Below, piece after piece: positions 50,946-59,123 of a DNA stretch of 64,000 nucleotides. How positions within the stretch are numbered: position 1 is the stretch's first letter; each line of letters starts with the position of its first letter. The notes under the pieces were generated by a model that saw only the letters and a program-made list of their open reading frames with translations, did no database searches and had not been told where the DNA came from. The position numbers were made by a program, and so were the translations under genes. The DNA comes from Streptomyces canus (GTDB taxonomy: Bacteria > Actinomycetota > Actinomycetes > Streptomycetales > Streptomycetaceae): NCBI RefSeq assembly GCF_030816965.1, contig NZ_JAUSYQ010000002.1, positions 1,054,001 through 1,118,000 of the forward strand, in the 5' to 3' direction.

Positions 50946-51847
50946 CCGCCTACCGTCCCGAGGAGGACTTCCTCTCGCCGCCCGTCTCGCTCACCGTCAC
51001 CCCCTCGGCGCCCGAGGCCGGCAAGGCCGTGACCCTGACGGCCACCCTCACCAACACCGCCCCCATCGCGCTGCGCGGCACCGTGCTCTATCTCGCCGTG
51101 GACGACTCCGCCGCAGAGGACGGCCTGGGCGACCTCGCGCCCGGACGGTCGGTGACCCGCACCTGGCGGACCCAGCTGGCCGACGACGCCGAGGGCCGGA
51201 TCGTGTTCACCGCGCACGCCCTCTTCGACGTGCACCGCCACGGCTCCGACTGCACCCGCGCCACCACTCCCGTCCTGCTGCCGTACCGCTCGTTGCCCAA
51301 GGCGTTCGACAACGCGGGGATCTCCACCGAGGAGGCCCCCACCGCCGCGAACATCGACGGCTCGAACTCCAGCCTGTCCGCCGAGGCGCTGGCGTCGGTG
51401 GGGCTGACCCCGGGCGCCACGGTCGCCTACGAAGGGGTGCCCTTCACCTGGCCGGACACCCGGCCCGGGAGCCAGGACAACGTCATCTCCTCCGGTCAGG
51501 CCGTGCTGCTGTCAGGATCCGGTTCCCGGTTGTCCTTCCTCGGCACCAGCACCTGGGGCGAGGGCAAGGGCGACGGCAAGGTCGTCTACGCCGACGGCAC
51601 CGAGCAGGCGTTCTCGGTCGCCGTCCCCGACTGGTACGGCGCGAACTCCTCCGCCGCGGTGGTGCTGCCCTACCGGCACATCAGCACCGGCCGGGACGAC
51701 AGCCCCGTCAGCCTGTTCACCTTCGGCGTCGATCTGACAGCCGGGAAGGAACTGCGTTCCGTGGTCCTGCCCAAGGTCAGCGACGGCATCCAGGCGGGTG
51801 CCGCCGCCCTGCACATCTTCGCCATGACGATCACGACGATCAACTGA
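50942..51847 (+). CDS. Module-only protein: NEW3-like domain plus actinobacterial GH-associated C-terminal domain, no signal peptide
   Basis: This 301-residue protein begins at a GTG overlapping the previous stop by 4 bp (GTGA). It has no signal peptide. Residues about 14-115 are a NEW3-like domain paralogous to the previous protein (FTAHALFDVHRHGSDC against FTAHLVFDVDEHSSDC). Residues about 118-301 are a different domain: ISTEEAPTAANIDGSNSSLS, GVPFTWPDTRPGSQDNVI, PDWYGANSSA and LHIFAMTI. I recall this type at the C termini of many secreted actinobacterial glycosidases such as GH92 enzymes. It has no catalytic domain. It is the third member of a GH29/module/module coupled set. Confidence 0.78.
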   Translation: MTAYRPEEDFLSPPVSLTVTPSAPEAGKAVTLTATLTNTAPIALRGTVLYLAVDDSAAEDGLGDLAPGRSVTRTWRTQLADDAEGRIVFTAHALFDVHRHGSDCTRATTPVLLPYRSLPKAFDNAGISTEEAPTAANIDGSNSSLSAEALASVGLTPGATVAYEGVPFTWPDTRPGSQDNVISSGQAVLLSGSGSRLSFLGTSTWGEGKGDGKVVYADGTEQAFSVAVPDWYGANSSAAVVLPYRHISTGRDDSPVSLFTFGVDLTAGKELRSVVLPKVSDGIQAGAAALHIFAMTITTIN

Positions 51848-51867
51848 GCTCTGCCGGAAGGACGTTC

Positions 51868-54800
51868 ATGCACGACAACCGAGGCGACCTCGCCCTCCCA
51901 GGCGTCACGCGCAGACGGATCCTCACGGGCGCGGTCGCGCTGGGCGGCGCCGCGCTGCTGGCCCGCCCGCAAGGCGCGTACGCGGCCGACGGAGCCCTCT
52001 TCGACACCGCGCCCGCCGCGGCAGCGCTGAAGCGGCTGCTTCCCGACCACTACCGGCAGTTCACTCTGCGGGCCGTCGCCGACGTCGCCGACCGCTTCCG
52101 GGTCACCGGCCGGGCCGGGCAGATCACGGTGGAGGGCACGAGCCCCGCCGTGCTGCTGACAGGCCTCCACACCTACCTGCGGCGGACCGCGCACGCCTCC
52201 GTCTCCTGGACCGGCGAGCAGCTGGACCTGCCACGCATCCTCCCCGCGCCCGCCGCGGAGATCACCGGAACGGCCAACGTGCCGCACCGCTTCGCCTTCA
52301 ACGACACGAACGAGGGTTACACCGGCGCCTACCGTGGCTGGGACGCCTGGCAGTACGAGTTGGACGTGCTGGCCGTGCACGGAGTCAACCGGGTCCTCGT
52401 CTACATCGGCGGCGACGCCGTCTATTACGACACGTTCCGTCAGTTCGGCTACACCGACGCCGAGATGCGCGCCTGGATCCCGGCCCCCGCCCGTCAGCCC
52501 TGGTGGCTGCTGCAGAACATGTCGGGCTTCGGCGGGCCCGTCTCCCGGCAGCTCATCGAGAAGCGTGCCGCGCTCGCCGAGAAGATCATCGACCGGGTAC
52601 GTGACCTGGGCATGACGCCGGTGCTGCCGGGCTACTACGGCAGCGTCCCGGACGACTTCCCCGCCAAGCACGGCGGGGACGCGACCGTGGTGGCGCAGGG
52701 CACCTGGGGCGCCTTCAAACGCCCCGACTGGCTCGACCCGCGCACCACGGCCTTCGACGACGTGGCCGCCACTTTCTACCGTGCCCAGAAGGAGCGGTTC
52801 GGTGAGAGCACGATGTACAAGATGGACCTGCTGCACGAGGGCGGCAACGCCGGTGACGTGCCGGTGGGCGAGGCCGCGGGGGCCGTCGAGGCGGCGCTGC
52901 AGAAGGCCCACCCGGGGGCCGTCTGGGCGATCCTCGGCTGGCAGAACAACCCGGCCAAGGAGCTGCTCGACGGCGTCGACAAGAGCCGGATGCTGATCGT
53001 GGACGGCCTGTCGGACCGCTACACCACCGTCACGGACCGGGAGAGCGACTGGGGCGGCACCCCGTACGCCTTCGGCAGCATCTGGAACTTCGGCGGCCAC
53101 ACCCCGATCGGCGCCAACGCCCCGGACTGGGTGGAGCAGTACCCCAAGTGGCGTGACAAGGAAGGCAGTGCGCTCGCCGGTATCGCCGCGATGCCCGAGG
53201 GGGCGGACAACAACGCGCCCGCACTGGCCCTCCTCACCGACCTGGCCTGGACGCCCGGCTCCGTGGACCTGGACGACTGGTTCGCCGCGTACGCCCTCTC
53301 CCGCTACGGCGGCCCCGACCGGCATGCGGCGGCGGCCTGGCAGACGATCCGCGACACCGCGTACAACATGTCCCGCGCGGACTCCTGGAGCGAGGCGCCC
53401 GACGGCCTGTTCGGCGCCCGTCCGAGCCTGACGGCGAACAAGGCCGCCGCCTGGGGGCCGGAGAAGGACCGCTACGACACCACGGCCTTCGACGCCGCAC
53501 TCACCGAACTGCTCGCGGTACGAGCGGAGTTGAGGGGCAGCTCGGCCTACCGGTACGACGTCGTCGACGTGGCACGGCAGGTCCTGTCCAACCGCAGCCG
53601 GGTCCTGCTGCCGCAGATCAAGGCCGCGCACGACGCCGGGGACAAGGCATTGTTCGGCAGGCTGACCAAGACCTGGCTGGGCTGGATGGACCTCCTCGAC
53701 GACCTGCTGGCCACCTCCGGCCCGCATCTACTGGGGCGGTGGCTCAGCGACGCGCGCTCCTGGGGCGCCGACCGGCCCGAGAAGGACCGCCTCGAATACG
53801 ACGTCCGCTCCCTCATCACCACCTGGGGCGGACGCCAGAGCAGCGAGGAGGGCCTGCACGACTACGCGAACCGGGAGTGGTCCGGACTGGTCGGCGGCCT
53901 GTACCGCACCCGCTGGCAGACGTACTTCGACACGCTCGCCACGGGGAAGGACCCGGCGACGATCGACTGGTTCGCCCTGGAGGACCGCTGGGCGCACGCT
54001 CACGAGACGCACTCGACCGATCCCCACGGCTCCCCGTACGCCCTGGCCCGCAGCGTGCGCGACCTGCTCGCCACCACTCCCTACCAGGCGGCCCTCACGG
54101 CGGGGGCCGACCGGGGAGCGGTGGCCGAGGGCACGCCCGCGACGGTGACGGTCACCTTCACCAACAGGAACGGGTTCACGGCGGCACGCGGTGTGACCCT
54201 TTCCGTCACCGCTCCCAAGGGCATGGCAGTGAAGGCGCTCGATCCGGTGAGCAAGGCGTCGGTGGCGTCCGGCGAGACGTTCGCCGCTCACTTCGAGGTC
54301 TCGCTGGCGGGTGCGCTTACGGAACTGGTCGGCCAGGTCGTCGCCACGGCGTCGTACGCAGGGGGTGGGAAGGCGGTGGCGCCGGTACGGCTGATGGCCG
54401 CGGCCGGGGTCGGCGACCCGTACCGCACCGCCTCCTACAACGACGCGGTGTTCGGCCAGACCGGCGACGAGATCGCCATCGAGGGCGCGGGGGCCGACCT
54501 GTGGGGCGGCACCAACGAGTTCGGGGCGGTGTACCGGGCGGGCGGGTACAAGGACGGAACGGTGGCCCAGGTCACGGTCACGTCCCAGGACGCGTCCGGA
54601 GGCTGGGCACGGGCGGGCCTCATCGTCCGCAACGACCTGGGTACGCAGGGAGGCGCCGGTTACGTGAATCTGGCGATCACCCCGTCCAACGGCTGTGCGC
54701 TGAGCTGGGACGCGGACGGTGACGGCCGTTTCGACTCGATCGAACTGGCGGGCTCCTTCACCGCGCCGGTGCGGCTGCGGCTGACCCGGTCCGGCGCCTC

Positions 54801-54966
54801 GTACACCGGTGAGGCGAGCACGGACGGCGTCACCTGGACGACGGTGGGCACGGCCACGCCGTCAGGCGCGGCCGCCGCACAGGACGTCGGGGTCTTCATG
54901 ACCGCGGCCAACGGCTGGACCGACGGACGGGGCATCGCCACGTTCGACGGATTCACGGTGACCTGA
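51868..54966 (+). CDS. Tat-exported GH89 alpha-N-acetylglucosaminidase with C-terminal beta-sandwich module
   Basis: This 1032-residue protein has a twin-arginine signal (TRRRILTGAVALGGAALL, cleavage near AYAADG). A NAGLU-type N-terminal domain precedes the GH89 barrel: RFAFNDTNEGYTGAYRGW, DAWQYELDVLAVHGVNRVL, YKMDLLHEGGNAGDV (Glu324) and AAMPEGADNNAPAL (Glu444), which match the positions of the two catalytic glutamates of human NAGLU. A helical domain follows to about 740, then a NEW3-like domain (about 750-840) and a diverged beta-sandwich module (847-1032) with the calcium-type loop DADGDGRFD. It releases terminal alpha-GlcNAc, a cap found on gastric mucin and heparan-type glycans. It is the last gene of the operon. 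Confidence 0.92.
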   Translation: MHDNRGDLALPGVTRRRILTGAVALGGAALLARPQGAYAADGALFDTAPAAAALKRLLPDHYRQFTLRAVADVADRFRVTGRAGQITVEGTSPAVLLTGLHTYLRRTAHASVSWTGEQLDLPRILPAPAAEITGTANVPHRFAFNDTNEGYTGAYRGWDAWQYELDVLAVHGVNRVLVYIGGDAVYYDTFRQFGYTDAEMRAWIPAPARQPWWLLQNMSGFGGPVSRQLIEKRAALAEKIIDRVRDLGMTPVLPGYYGSVPDDFPAKHGGDATVVAQGTWGAFKRPDWLDPRTTAFDDVAATFYRAQKERFGESTMYKMDLLHEGGNAGDVPVGEAAGAVEAALQKAHPGAVWAILGWQNNPAKELLDGVDKSRMLIVDGLSDRYTTVTDRESDWGGTPYAFGSIWNFGGHTPIGANAPDWVEQYPKWRDKEGSALAGIAAMPEGADNNAPALALLTDLAWTPGSVDLDDWFAAYALSRYGGPDRHAAAAWQTIRDTAYNMSRADSWSEAPDGLFGARPSLTANKAAAWGPEKDRYDTTAFDAALTELLAVRAELRGSSAYRYDVVDVARQVLSNRSRVLLPQIKAAHDAGDKALFGRLTKTWLGWMDLLDDLLATSGPHLLGRWLSDARSWGADRPEKDRLEYDVRSLITTWGGRQSSEEGLHDYANREWSGLVGGLYRTRWQTYFDTLATGKDPATIDWFALEDRWAHAHETHSTDPHGSPYALARSVRDLLATTPYQAALTAGADRGAVAEGTPATVTVTFTNRNGFTAARGVTLSVTAPKGMAVKALDPVSKASVASGETFAAHFEVSLAGALTELVGQVVATASYAGGGKAVAPVRLMAAAGVGDPYRTASYNDAVFGQTGDEIAIEGAGADLWGGTNEFGAVYRAGGYKDGTVAQVTVTSQDASGGWARAGLIVRNDLGTQGGAGYVNLAITPSNGCALSWDADGDGRFDSIELAGSFTAPVRLRLTRSGASYTGEASTDGVTWTTVGTATPSGAAAAQDVGVFMTAANGWTDGRGIATFDGFTVT

Positions 54967-55030
54967 TCGCGGTGACCGCGACGCCCGCGGTCAGCGTGCC
55001 CGGGCGGACGCGGTCACGAGACAGCGGCCC

Positions 55031-55060
55031 GGCCCCCTCCACCGCACGGTGGAGGGGGCC
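55031..55060. terminator. Perfect hairpin ending the glycan operon and ung
   Basis: GGCCCCCTCCACC (55031-55043) and GGTGGAGGGGGCC (55048-55060) form a perfect 13-bp stem with a 4-nt loop, between convergent GH89 and uracil-DNA glycosylase genes. It ends at the ung stop codon. Confidence 0.85.
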
Positions 55061-55737
55061 TACGGCAGTCGCCAGTCCACCGGCTGGGCACCCTGCCGCA
55101 GCAGCAGGTCGTTGGCCCGGCTGAACGGACGCGAGCCGAAGAATCCGCGGTCCGCCGACATCGGCGAGGGATGAGCGGACTCAATCGCCGGAAGATCCCC
55201 CAGGAGCGGCCGCAGATTGCGCGCGTCACGCCCCCACAGGACCGAGACCAGCGGCTTCCCCCGAGCGGCAAGCGCCCGGATCGCCTGCTCGGTGACCTCC
55301 TCCCAGCCCTGACCGCGGTGCGCGCCCGGCTTGCGCGGGGCCGTCGTCAACGCCCTGTTGAGCAACAGCACACCCTGCTCGGCCCACGGCGTCAGATCCC
55401 CGTTCGACGGCCGGGGCAGCCCCAGGTCGGAGTGCATCTCCCGGAAGATGTTCTCCAGGCTGCCCGGCAGGGAACGCACCTCGGGCGAGACCGCGAAGCT
55501 CAACCCGATCGCCATCCCCGGCGTCGGGTAGGGGTCCTGACCGACGATCAGAACGCGCACGTCGTCGAAGGGCTGCTGGAAGGCCCGCAGGACGTTCGCC
55601 CCGGCCGGCAGATAGGTCCTGCCCGCCGCTATCTCGGCCCGGAGGAAGTCCCCCATCGCGGCGATGCGTTCGGCCGCGGGCTCGAGAGCCTTCGCCCAGC
55701 CCGCTTCAACAAGTTCGTGCAAGGGTCGTGGTGCCAC
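55060..55737 (-). CDS. ung: Uracil-DNA glycosylase, family 1
   Basis: This 225-residue DNA repair enzyme removes uracil from DNA in base-excision repair. Family 1 motifs are complete: [12 protein letters not shown] (water-activating Asp), [19 protein letters not shown], and [19 protein letters not shown] (catalytic His and minor-groove intercalation loop). The length is normal. It is the intact relative of the fragment at 27812-27931. It reads toward the glycan operon and is not part of it. Confidence 0.96.
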   Translation of the reverse strand: MAPRPLHELVEAGWAKALEPAAERIAAMGDFLRAEIAAGRTYLPAGANVLRAFQQPFDDVRVLIVGQDPYPTPGMAIGLSFAVSPEVRSLPGSLENIFREMHSDLGLPRPSNGDLTPWAEQGVLLLNRALTTAPRKPGAHRGQGWEEVTEQAIRALAARGKPLVSVLWGRDARNLRPLLGDLPAIESAHPSPMSADRGFFGSRPFSRANDLLLRQGAQPVDWRLP

Positions 55738-55888
55738 GGCGTGTCACTCTACTGGCAGGCGCCGGGGCACAGCACCCACGCAGAAGCCCTCGCCCACGGA
55801 CGCCGCTCCCGGCGCTACTCTTCCTCCTCGTCGAGATCTTGGAGCCGGCCAAGCAGACCACGCATCGGTCACCGGGGAGGCGAGGAGC

Positions 55889-56881
55889 TTGTCACTTCAC
55901 GGGACCAGTACGGGGGAAGGGTTTCTCGCCGTCGACTCCGGCGGCTCCGGCCTGCGGGTCGTCGTCGGCACCCCCGGCCGGGGGAACACGGCCCCGCGGG
56001 AGTCCCGGGTACCCGTGCGGACGGGTGCGCGCGGGATCGACCCGGGGCACCTGATGGAGCAACTGACGCCCATGGTCCGGGCGTTGCTGCCCGAGGCGGG
56101 GGTGACCGGACTGGACACCGCCGTCGTCGGGGCGGCCGGCCTCGCGACCCTGGGCGATGCGCTGCGGGCCGAGCTTCCCACCGCGTTGGTAAGGGAGTTC
56201 GGGGTCCGCACCGTCGCGCTCGTCGCGGACGCGGTGACGGCCTACACCGGCGCTCTCGGTCCGCGCCCGGGTGCGGTCGTCGCGGCCGGTACCGGTCTCA
56301 TCGCGATCGGCACCGACCTCGAGAGCTGGCGCCGGGCGGACGGCTGGGGCCATCTGCTGGGCGACTGCGGGGGCGGGGCGTGGATCGGGCGGGCCGGGCT
56401 GGAGGCCGCCCTGCGTGCCCACGACAGGCGGTCCGGGGGCTCGGCGGCGCTGCTGGCCCGGGCCGAGGAGTCGTTCGGACCGGTGCGGGAGCTGCCCGGC
56501 AGGCTGTACCCGCGTACGGACCGGCCCGCCGTCCTCGCCTCCTTCGCGCCCCAGGTGGCGGCCTGCGCCGGGAGCGACCCGGTCGCCGGGAGGATCCTGC
56601 GCGAGGCGGCCCGGCACATGGCGGACTCGGCGGCCGCGGTCTGTCCGGCGGAGGGCGAGGCGCATGTCAGCCTCACCGGTGGCCTGTTCAGGATGGGTGC
56701 CGCCCTCGTCGTACCGCTGGAGGAGGAGTTGAGGCGGCGACTGCCGCACGCCCGGCGGGTCACGGCGGCGGGCGGGCCGTTGGAGGGATCCGTACAGATC
56801 GCCACAGAACTGGCGCGTGGCTCGCTCACTCTTCCGAGCGACGAGTCGATGTTGTATGTCGTGACCCCAAAGAGGGGCTGA
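55889..56881 (+). CDS. BadF/BadG-type ATPase, likely N-acetylhexosamine kinase
   Basis: This 330-residue protein has the acetate/sugar-kinase actin-like fold: FLAVDSGGSGLRVVVG (phosphate-1), VALVADAVTAYTGAL, VVAAGTGLIAIGTD (phosphate-2), WGHLLGDCGGGAWIGRAGLEAAL (a block typical of GlcNAc kinases) and VSLTGGLFRMGAAL (adenosine). BadF-family members in streptomycetes are usually annotated as N-acetylglucosamine kinases. No ATG or GTG fits; the TTG at 55889 has GGGGAGG 8 bp upstream and is my best start. The neighbouring locus lacks a kinase for imported amino sugars, so this gene could supply it, but it lies beyond ung and has its own promoter region. Confidence 0.8.
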   Translation: MSLHGTSTGEGFLAVDSGGSGLRVVVGTPGRGNTAPRESRVPVRTGARGIDPGHLMEQLTPMVRALLPEAGVTGLDTAVVGAAGLATLGDALRAELPTALVREFGVRTVALVADAVTAYTGALGPRPGAVVAAGTGLIAIGTDLESWRRADGWGHLLGDCGGGAWIGRAGLEAALRAHDRRSGGSAALLARAEESFGPVRELPGRLYPRTDRPAVLASFAPQVAACAGSDPVAGRILREAARHMADSAAAVCPAEGEAHVSLTGGLFRMGAALVVPLEEELRRRLPHARRVTAAGGPLEGSVQIATELARGSLTLPSDESMLYVVTPKRG

Positions 56882-56976
56882 AGCGGACGTAACTCATCAG
56901 ACAAAACCGGACGGATACCGCTCACCTGCACCCTCCCCGAACAGGGGAGCCCCGGAAGCCAGTAACATGCGTCGCC

Positions 56977-57900
56977 ATGAGCTCCCCCACTGGGCCCGCG
57001 TCCGGCCTGCCAGTACGAATGCCGCGACCTCGCCAGCCCGGGCGGCACCGCCGACCCGAGCCCTTGGCGGCTCCCGAGGGCGCGCCCGCGCTCGTCCTCG
57101 CGGTTCCGGGCACGCCCGCGGCCGCCACGCGCAGCCTCGCCGAGGAGGTCGTGAGCATCGCCCGCTCCGAGCTCCCCGGCCTCGACGCGCGGATCGGGTA
57201 CCTCGACGGGGACGACTCGGAGTTCCCCACGCTTCAGGCCGTCCTGACCCATGCCGCCCAGGAGCGCACCGCCCGTTACGAGCAGGCCAAGGCCGCCGGG
57301 CTGGACGTCAAGGAGCCCGACGGCCCCGTCGCCGTCGTGGTGCCACTGCTCGCCGGTCCGGACAGCGCGCTGCTGCGCCGGATCCGCCAGGCGGTGATGG
57401 ACAGCCGGATCGCGGCCGACCTCACCGATGTGCTGGGCCCGCACCCGCTGCTCGCCGAGGCGCTGCACGTACGTCTGTCGGAGGCCGGGCTGGCCCGCGC
57501 CGACCGCGCTCGCCTGTTCGCCGTGACGACCGCCGCGGACGGCATCATCCTGGGCGCGGTGGGCGGCGAGGAGGCCGTGCAGGCGGCCGGGATCACCGGC
57601 ATGCTGCTCGCCGCGCGTCTCGCCGTGCCGGTGATGGCGGCGGCGCTCGACCAGGACGGCTCGATCGCGTCCATCGCCGATCAGCTGCGGTCCTCCGGTT
57701 CGCAGCAGCTGGCGCTCGCGCCGTATCTGATAGGGCCGGAGATCGACCCCGCCGTGATCGAGGAGGCGGCCAAGGAGGCGGGCTGCTCCGCCGCCGAGCC
57801 GCTCGGCCCCTACCCGGCGATCGGCAAGCTCGTCCTCGCCAAGTACACGACCGCGCTGGGCATCGCCCCGCAGCAGGCGCAGGGCGCACCGGTGCGCTGA
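56977..57900 (+). CDS. CbiX/sirohydrochlorin chelatase-like protein
   Basis: This 307-residue protein has an Arg/Pro-rich N-terminal extension of about 35 residues, then two CbiX-like half domains. PALVLAVPGTPAAAT and VAVVVPLLAGPDSAL correspond to the chelatase core; the second half has QLALAPYLIGPEIDP and the final KYTTAL. The metal-ligating His pair of true sirohydrochlorin ferrochelatase/cobaltochelatase is not evident: the usual AHGS is VPGTP here. Chelatase activity is therefore doubtful, and it may be a degenerate or differently specialised member. It ends at a strong bidirectional terminator. Confidence 0.75.
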   Translation: MSSPTGPASGLPVRMPRPRQPGRHRRPEPLAAPEGAPALVLAVPGTPAAATRSLAEEVVSIARSELPGLDARIGYLDGDDSEFPTLQAVLTHAAQERTARYEQAKAAGLDVKEPDGPVAVVVPLLAGPDSALLRRIRQAVMDSRIAADLTDVLGPHPLLAEALHVRLSEAGLARADRARLFAVTTAADGIILGAVGGEEAVQAAGITGMLLAARLAVPVMAAALDQDGSIASIADQLRSSGSQQLALAPYLIGPEIDPAVIEEAAKEAGCSAAEPLGPYPAIGKLVLAKYTTALGIAPQQAQGAPVR

Positions 57901-57921
57901 GCGTGCCTCCTGCGACCGCGT

Positions 57922-57965
57922 CACCGAAAGGGCCCGCTCCATCCATCGGAGCGGGCCCTTCGGTG
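57922..57965. terminator. Bidirectional terminator hairpin
   Basis: ACCGAAAGGGCCCGCTCC pairs with GGAGCGGGCCCTTCGGTG over about 17 bp with one bulged A and a short loop. It lies between the convergent CbiX-like and lactonase genes. Confidence 0.88.
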
Positions 57966-57979
57966 TGCAAGGCGGCGGA

Positions 57980-59011
57980 TCAGTCGAAGACCACGCAGGA
58001 CGCGGCCGGGACCTCGATCGAGCCCTCGTACCTGGGCAGGCCGGTGGCCGGGTCCACGGCGAACCAGGTCACGTCGCCGGAGCGCTCGTTGGCCACGTAC
58101 AGGAATCCGCCGGACTCCGCGAGGGCCCGGGGCCAGCGGCCGCCGCAGATGACCGTGCCGACCAGCCGCAGGTCGTCGCCCTCGACGGCGAACGTGGACA
58201 GGACGTCCTCGCCCCGGGTGGCGGTCCACACGAAACGGCCGTCGGGGGACGTGACGACGCCCGACGGGTAGGCGTCGCCCTCCGGGGCGCCCGCCAGCAC
58301 CGGGATCTCGCTCAGGGGCTTCAGGGAGCCCTCCTCGGCGTCCCAGCGGCAGCTGATGAGGGTCGGGGTGAGCTCGTTGAGGACGTAGGCACGGGTCCCG
58401 TCGGGATGGAAGGCCAGGTGACGCGGGCCCGAGCCGGGACGCAGGGCGACCTCGCGGTGCACGTCGAGCGCGCCGTCCGTCAGGGTGCACAGCCGCACCG
58501 AGTCCGTGCCGAGATCGACGCTGACGATCCACCGCCCGCTCGGGTCGGGCTGCACCTGGTGGGCGTGCGGGCCGTGCTGGCGGGGTGTGTGCGGGCCCGA
58601 GCCGGTGTGGCGCAGCACGCCGGAGGGGACACCCGCGAGGGAGCCGTCGGCGCGCAGGGGCACGGTGGTGACGCTGCCGGAGCCGTAGTTGGCGGTCAGG
58701 ACGTGTCCGGCGTGCACGGCGAGGTGCGTGGGCCCGTTCCCGTCGACCGGCACCGGCGGGCCGGCCGGCTCGGGCCGGTCGCCGCTCACCCGGTACGCGG
58801 CCACCGCGCCCTCGGCCGTCTCGCTGACCGTGTACAGCACGTCCCCGCGGGCCGACAGGGCCAGATACGACGGATCGGGTACGCCGTTCAGGGCGCTCAG
58901 CACCTTCAACGCACCCGTGTCCGGGGCCACCGTCGCCGTCACGATGCCGGGGCCTCCCGCCGCCGTGAACGACCCGATGTAGGCCCGTCCGCCCCTGCCG
59001 CCGTCTGCCAC
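57980..59011 (-). CDS. Lactonase-family seven-bladed propeller protein (6-phosphogluconolactonase type)
   Basis: This 343-residue protein matches the Pgl/YbhE lactonase family: AYIGSFTAAGGPGIVTAT, DPSYLALSARGDVLYTVSE, NGPTHLAVHAGHVLTANYGSGSVTT (split by strand turns), PHAHQVQPDPSGRWIVSVDLGTD and YPSGVVTSPDGRFVWTATRGED. Family members hydrolyse sugar lactones such as 6-phosphogluconolactone, though many are untested. There is no signal peptide. The GTG at 59011 has GAGGGGAC upstream. A DasR-type box lies 54 bp upstream of the start, suggesting control by amino-sugar status. Confidence 0.86.
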   Translation of the reverse strand: MADGGRGGRAYIGSFTAAGGPGIVTATVAPDTGALKVLSALNGVPDPSYLALSARGDVLYTVSETAEGAVAAYRVSGDRPEPAGPPVPVDGNGPTHLAVHAGHVLTANYGSGSVTTVPLRADGSLAGVPSGVLRHTGSGPHTPRQHGPHAHQVQPDPSGRWIVSVDLGTDSVRLCTLTDGALDVHREVALRPGSGPRHLAFHPDGTRAYVLNELTPTLISCRWDAEEGSLKPLSEIPVLAGAPEGDAYPSGVVTSPDGRFVWTATRGEDVLSTFAVEGDDLRLVGTVICGGRWPRALAESGGFLYVANERSGDVTWFAVDPATGLPRYEGSIEVPAASCVVFD

Positions 59012-59064
59012 AGTCGTCCCCTCTCGGTCTGTGCCGTTCGGGGCGACGGTAGCAGTCGATCAGC

Positions 59065-59080
59065 ACCGGTCTAGACCAAC
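59065..59080. promoter_or_regulatory. DasR-responsive element (dre)-like palindrome
   Basis: The sequence contains GGTCTAGACC (59068-59077), a perfect 10-bp palindrome, extended to CGGTCTAGACCA. The streptomycete DasR consensus is ACTGGTCTAGACCACT; the core differs at one base. DasR is the GntR-type repressor relieved by glucosamine-6-phosphate and GlcNAc-6-phosphate. It lies 54-69 bp upstream of the lactonase start codon. No other match to this core was noticed in the window. Confidence 0.65.
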
Positions 59081-59123
59081 CCCGTCACCTTCACGAGGCC
59101 GCCACGGACCTGGCGGCGTGGGT

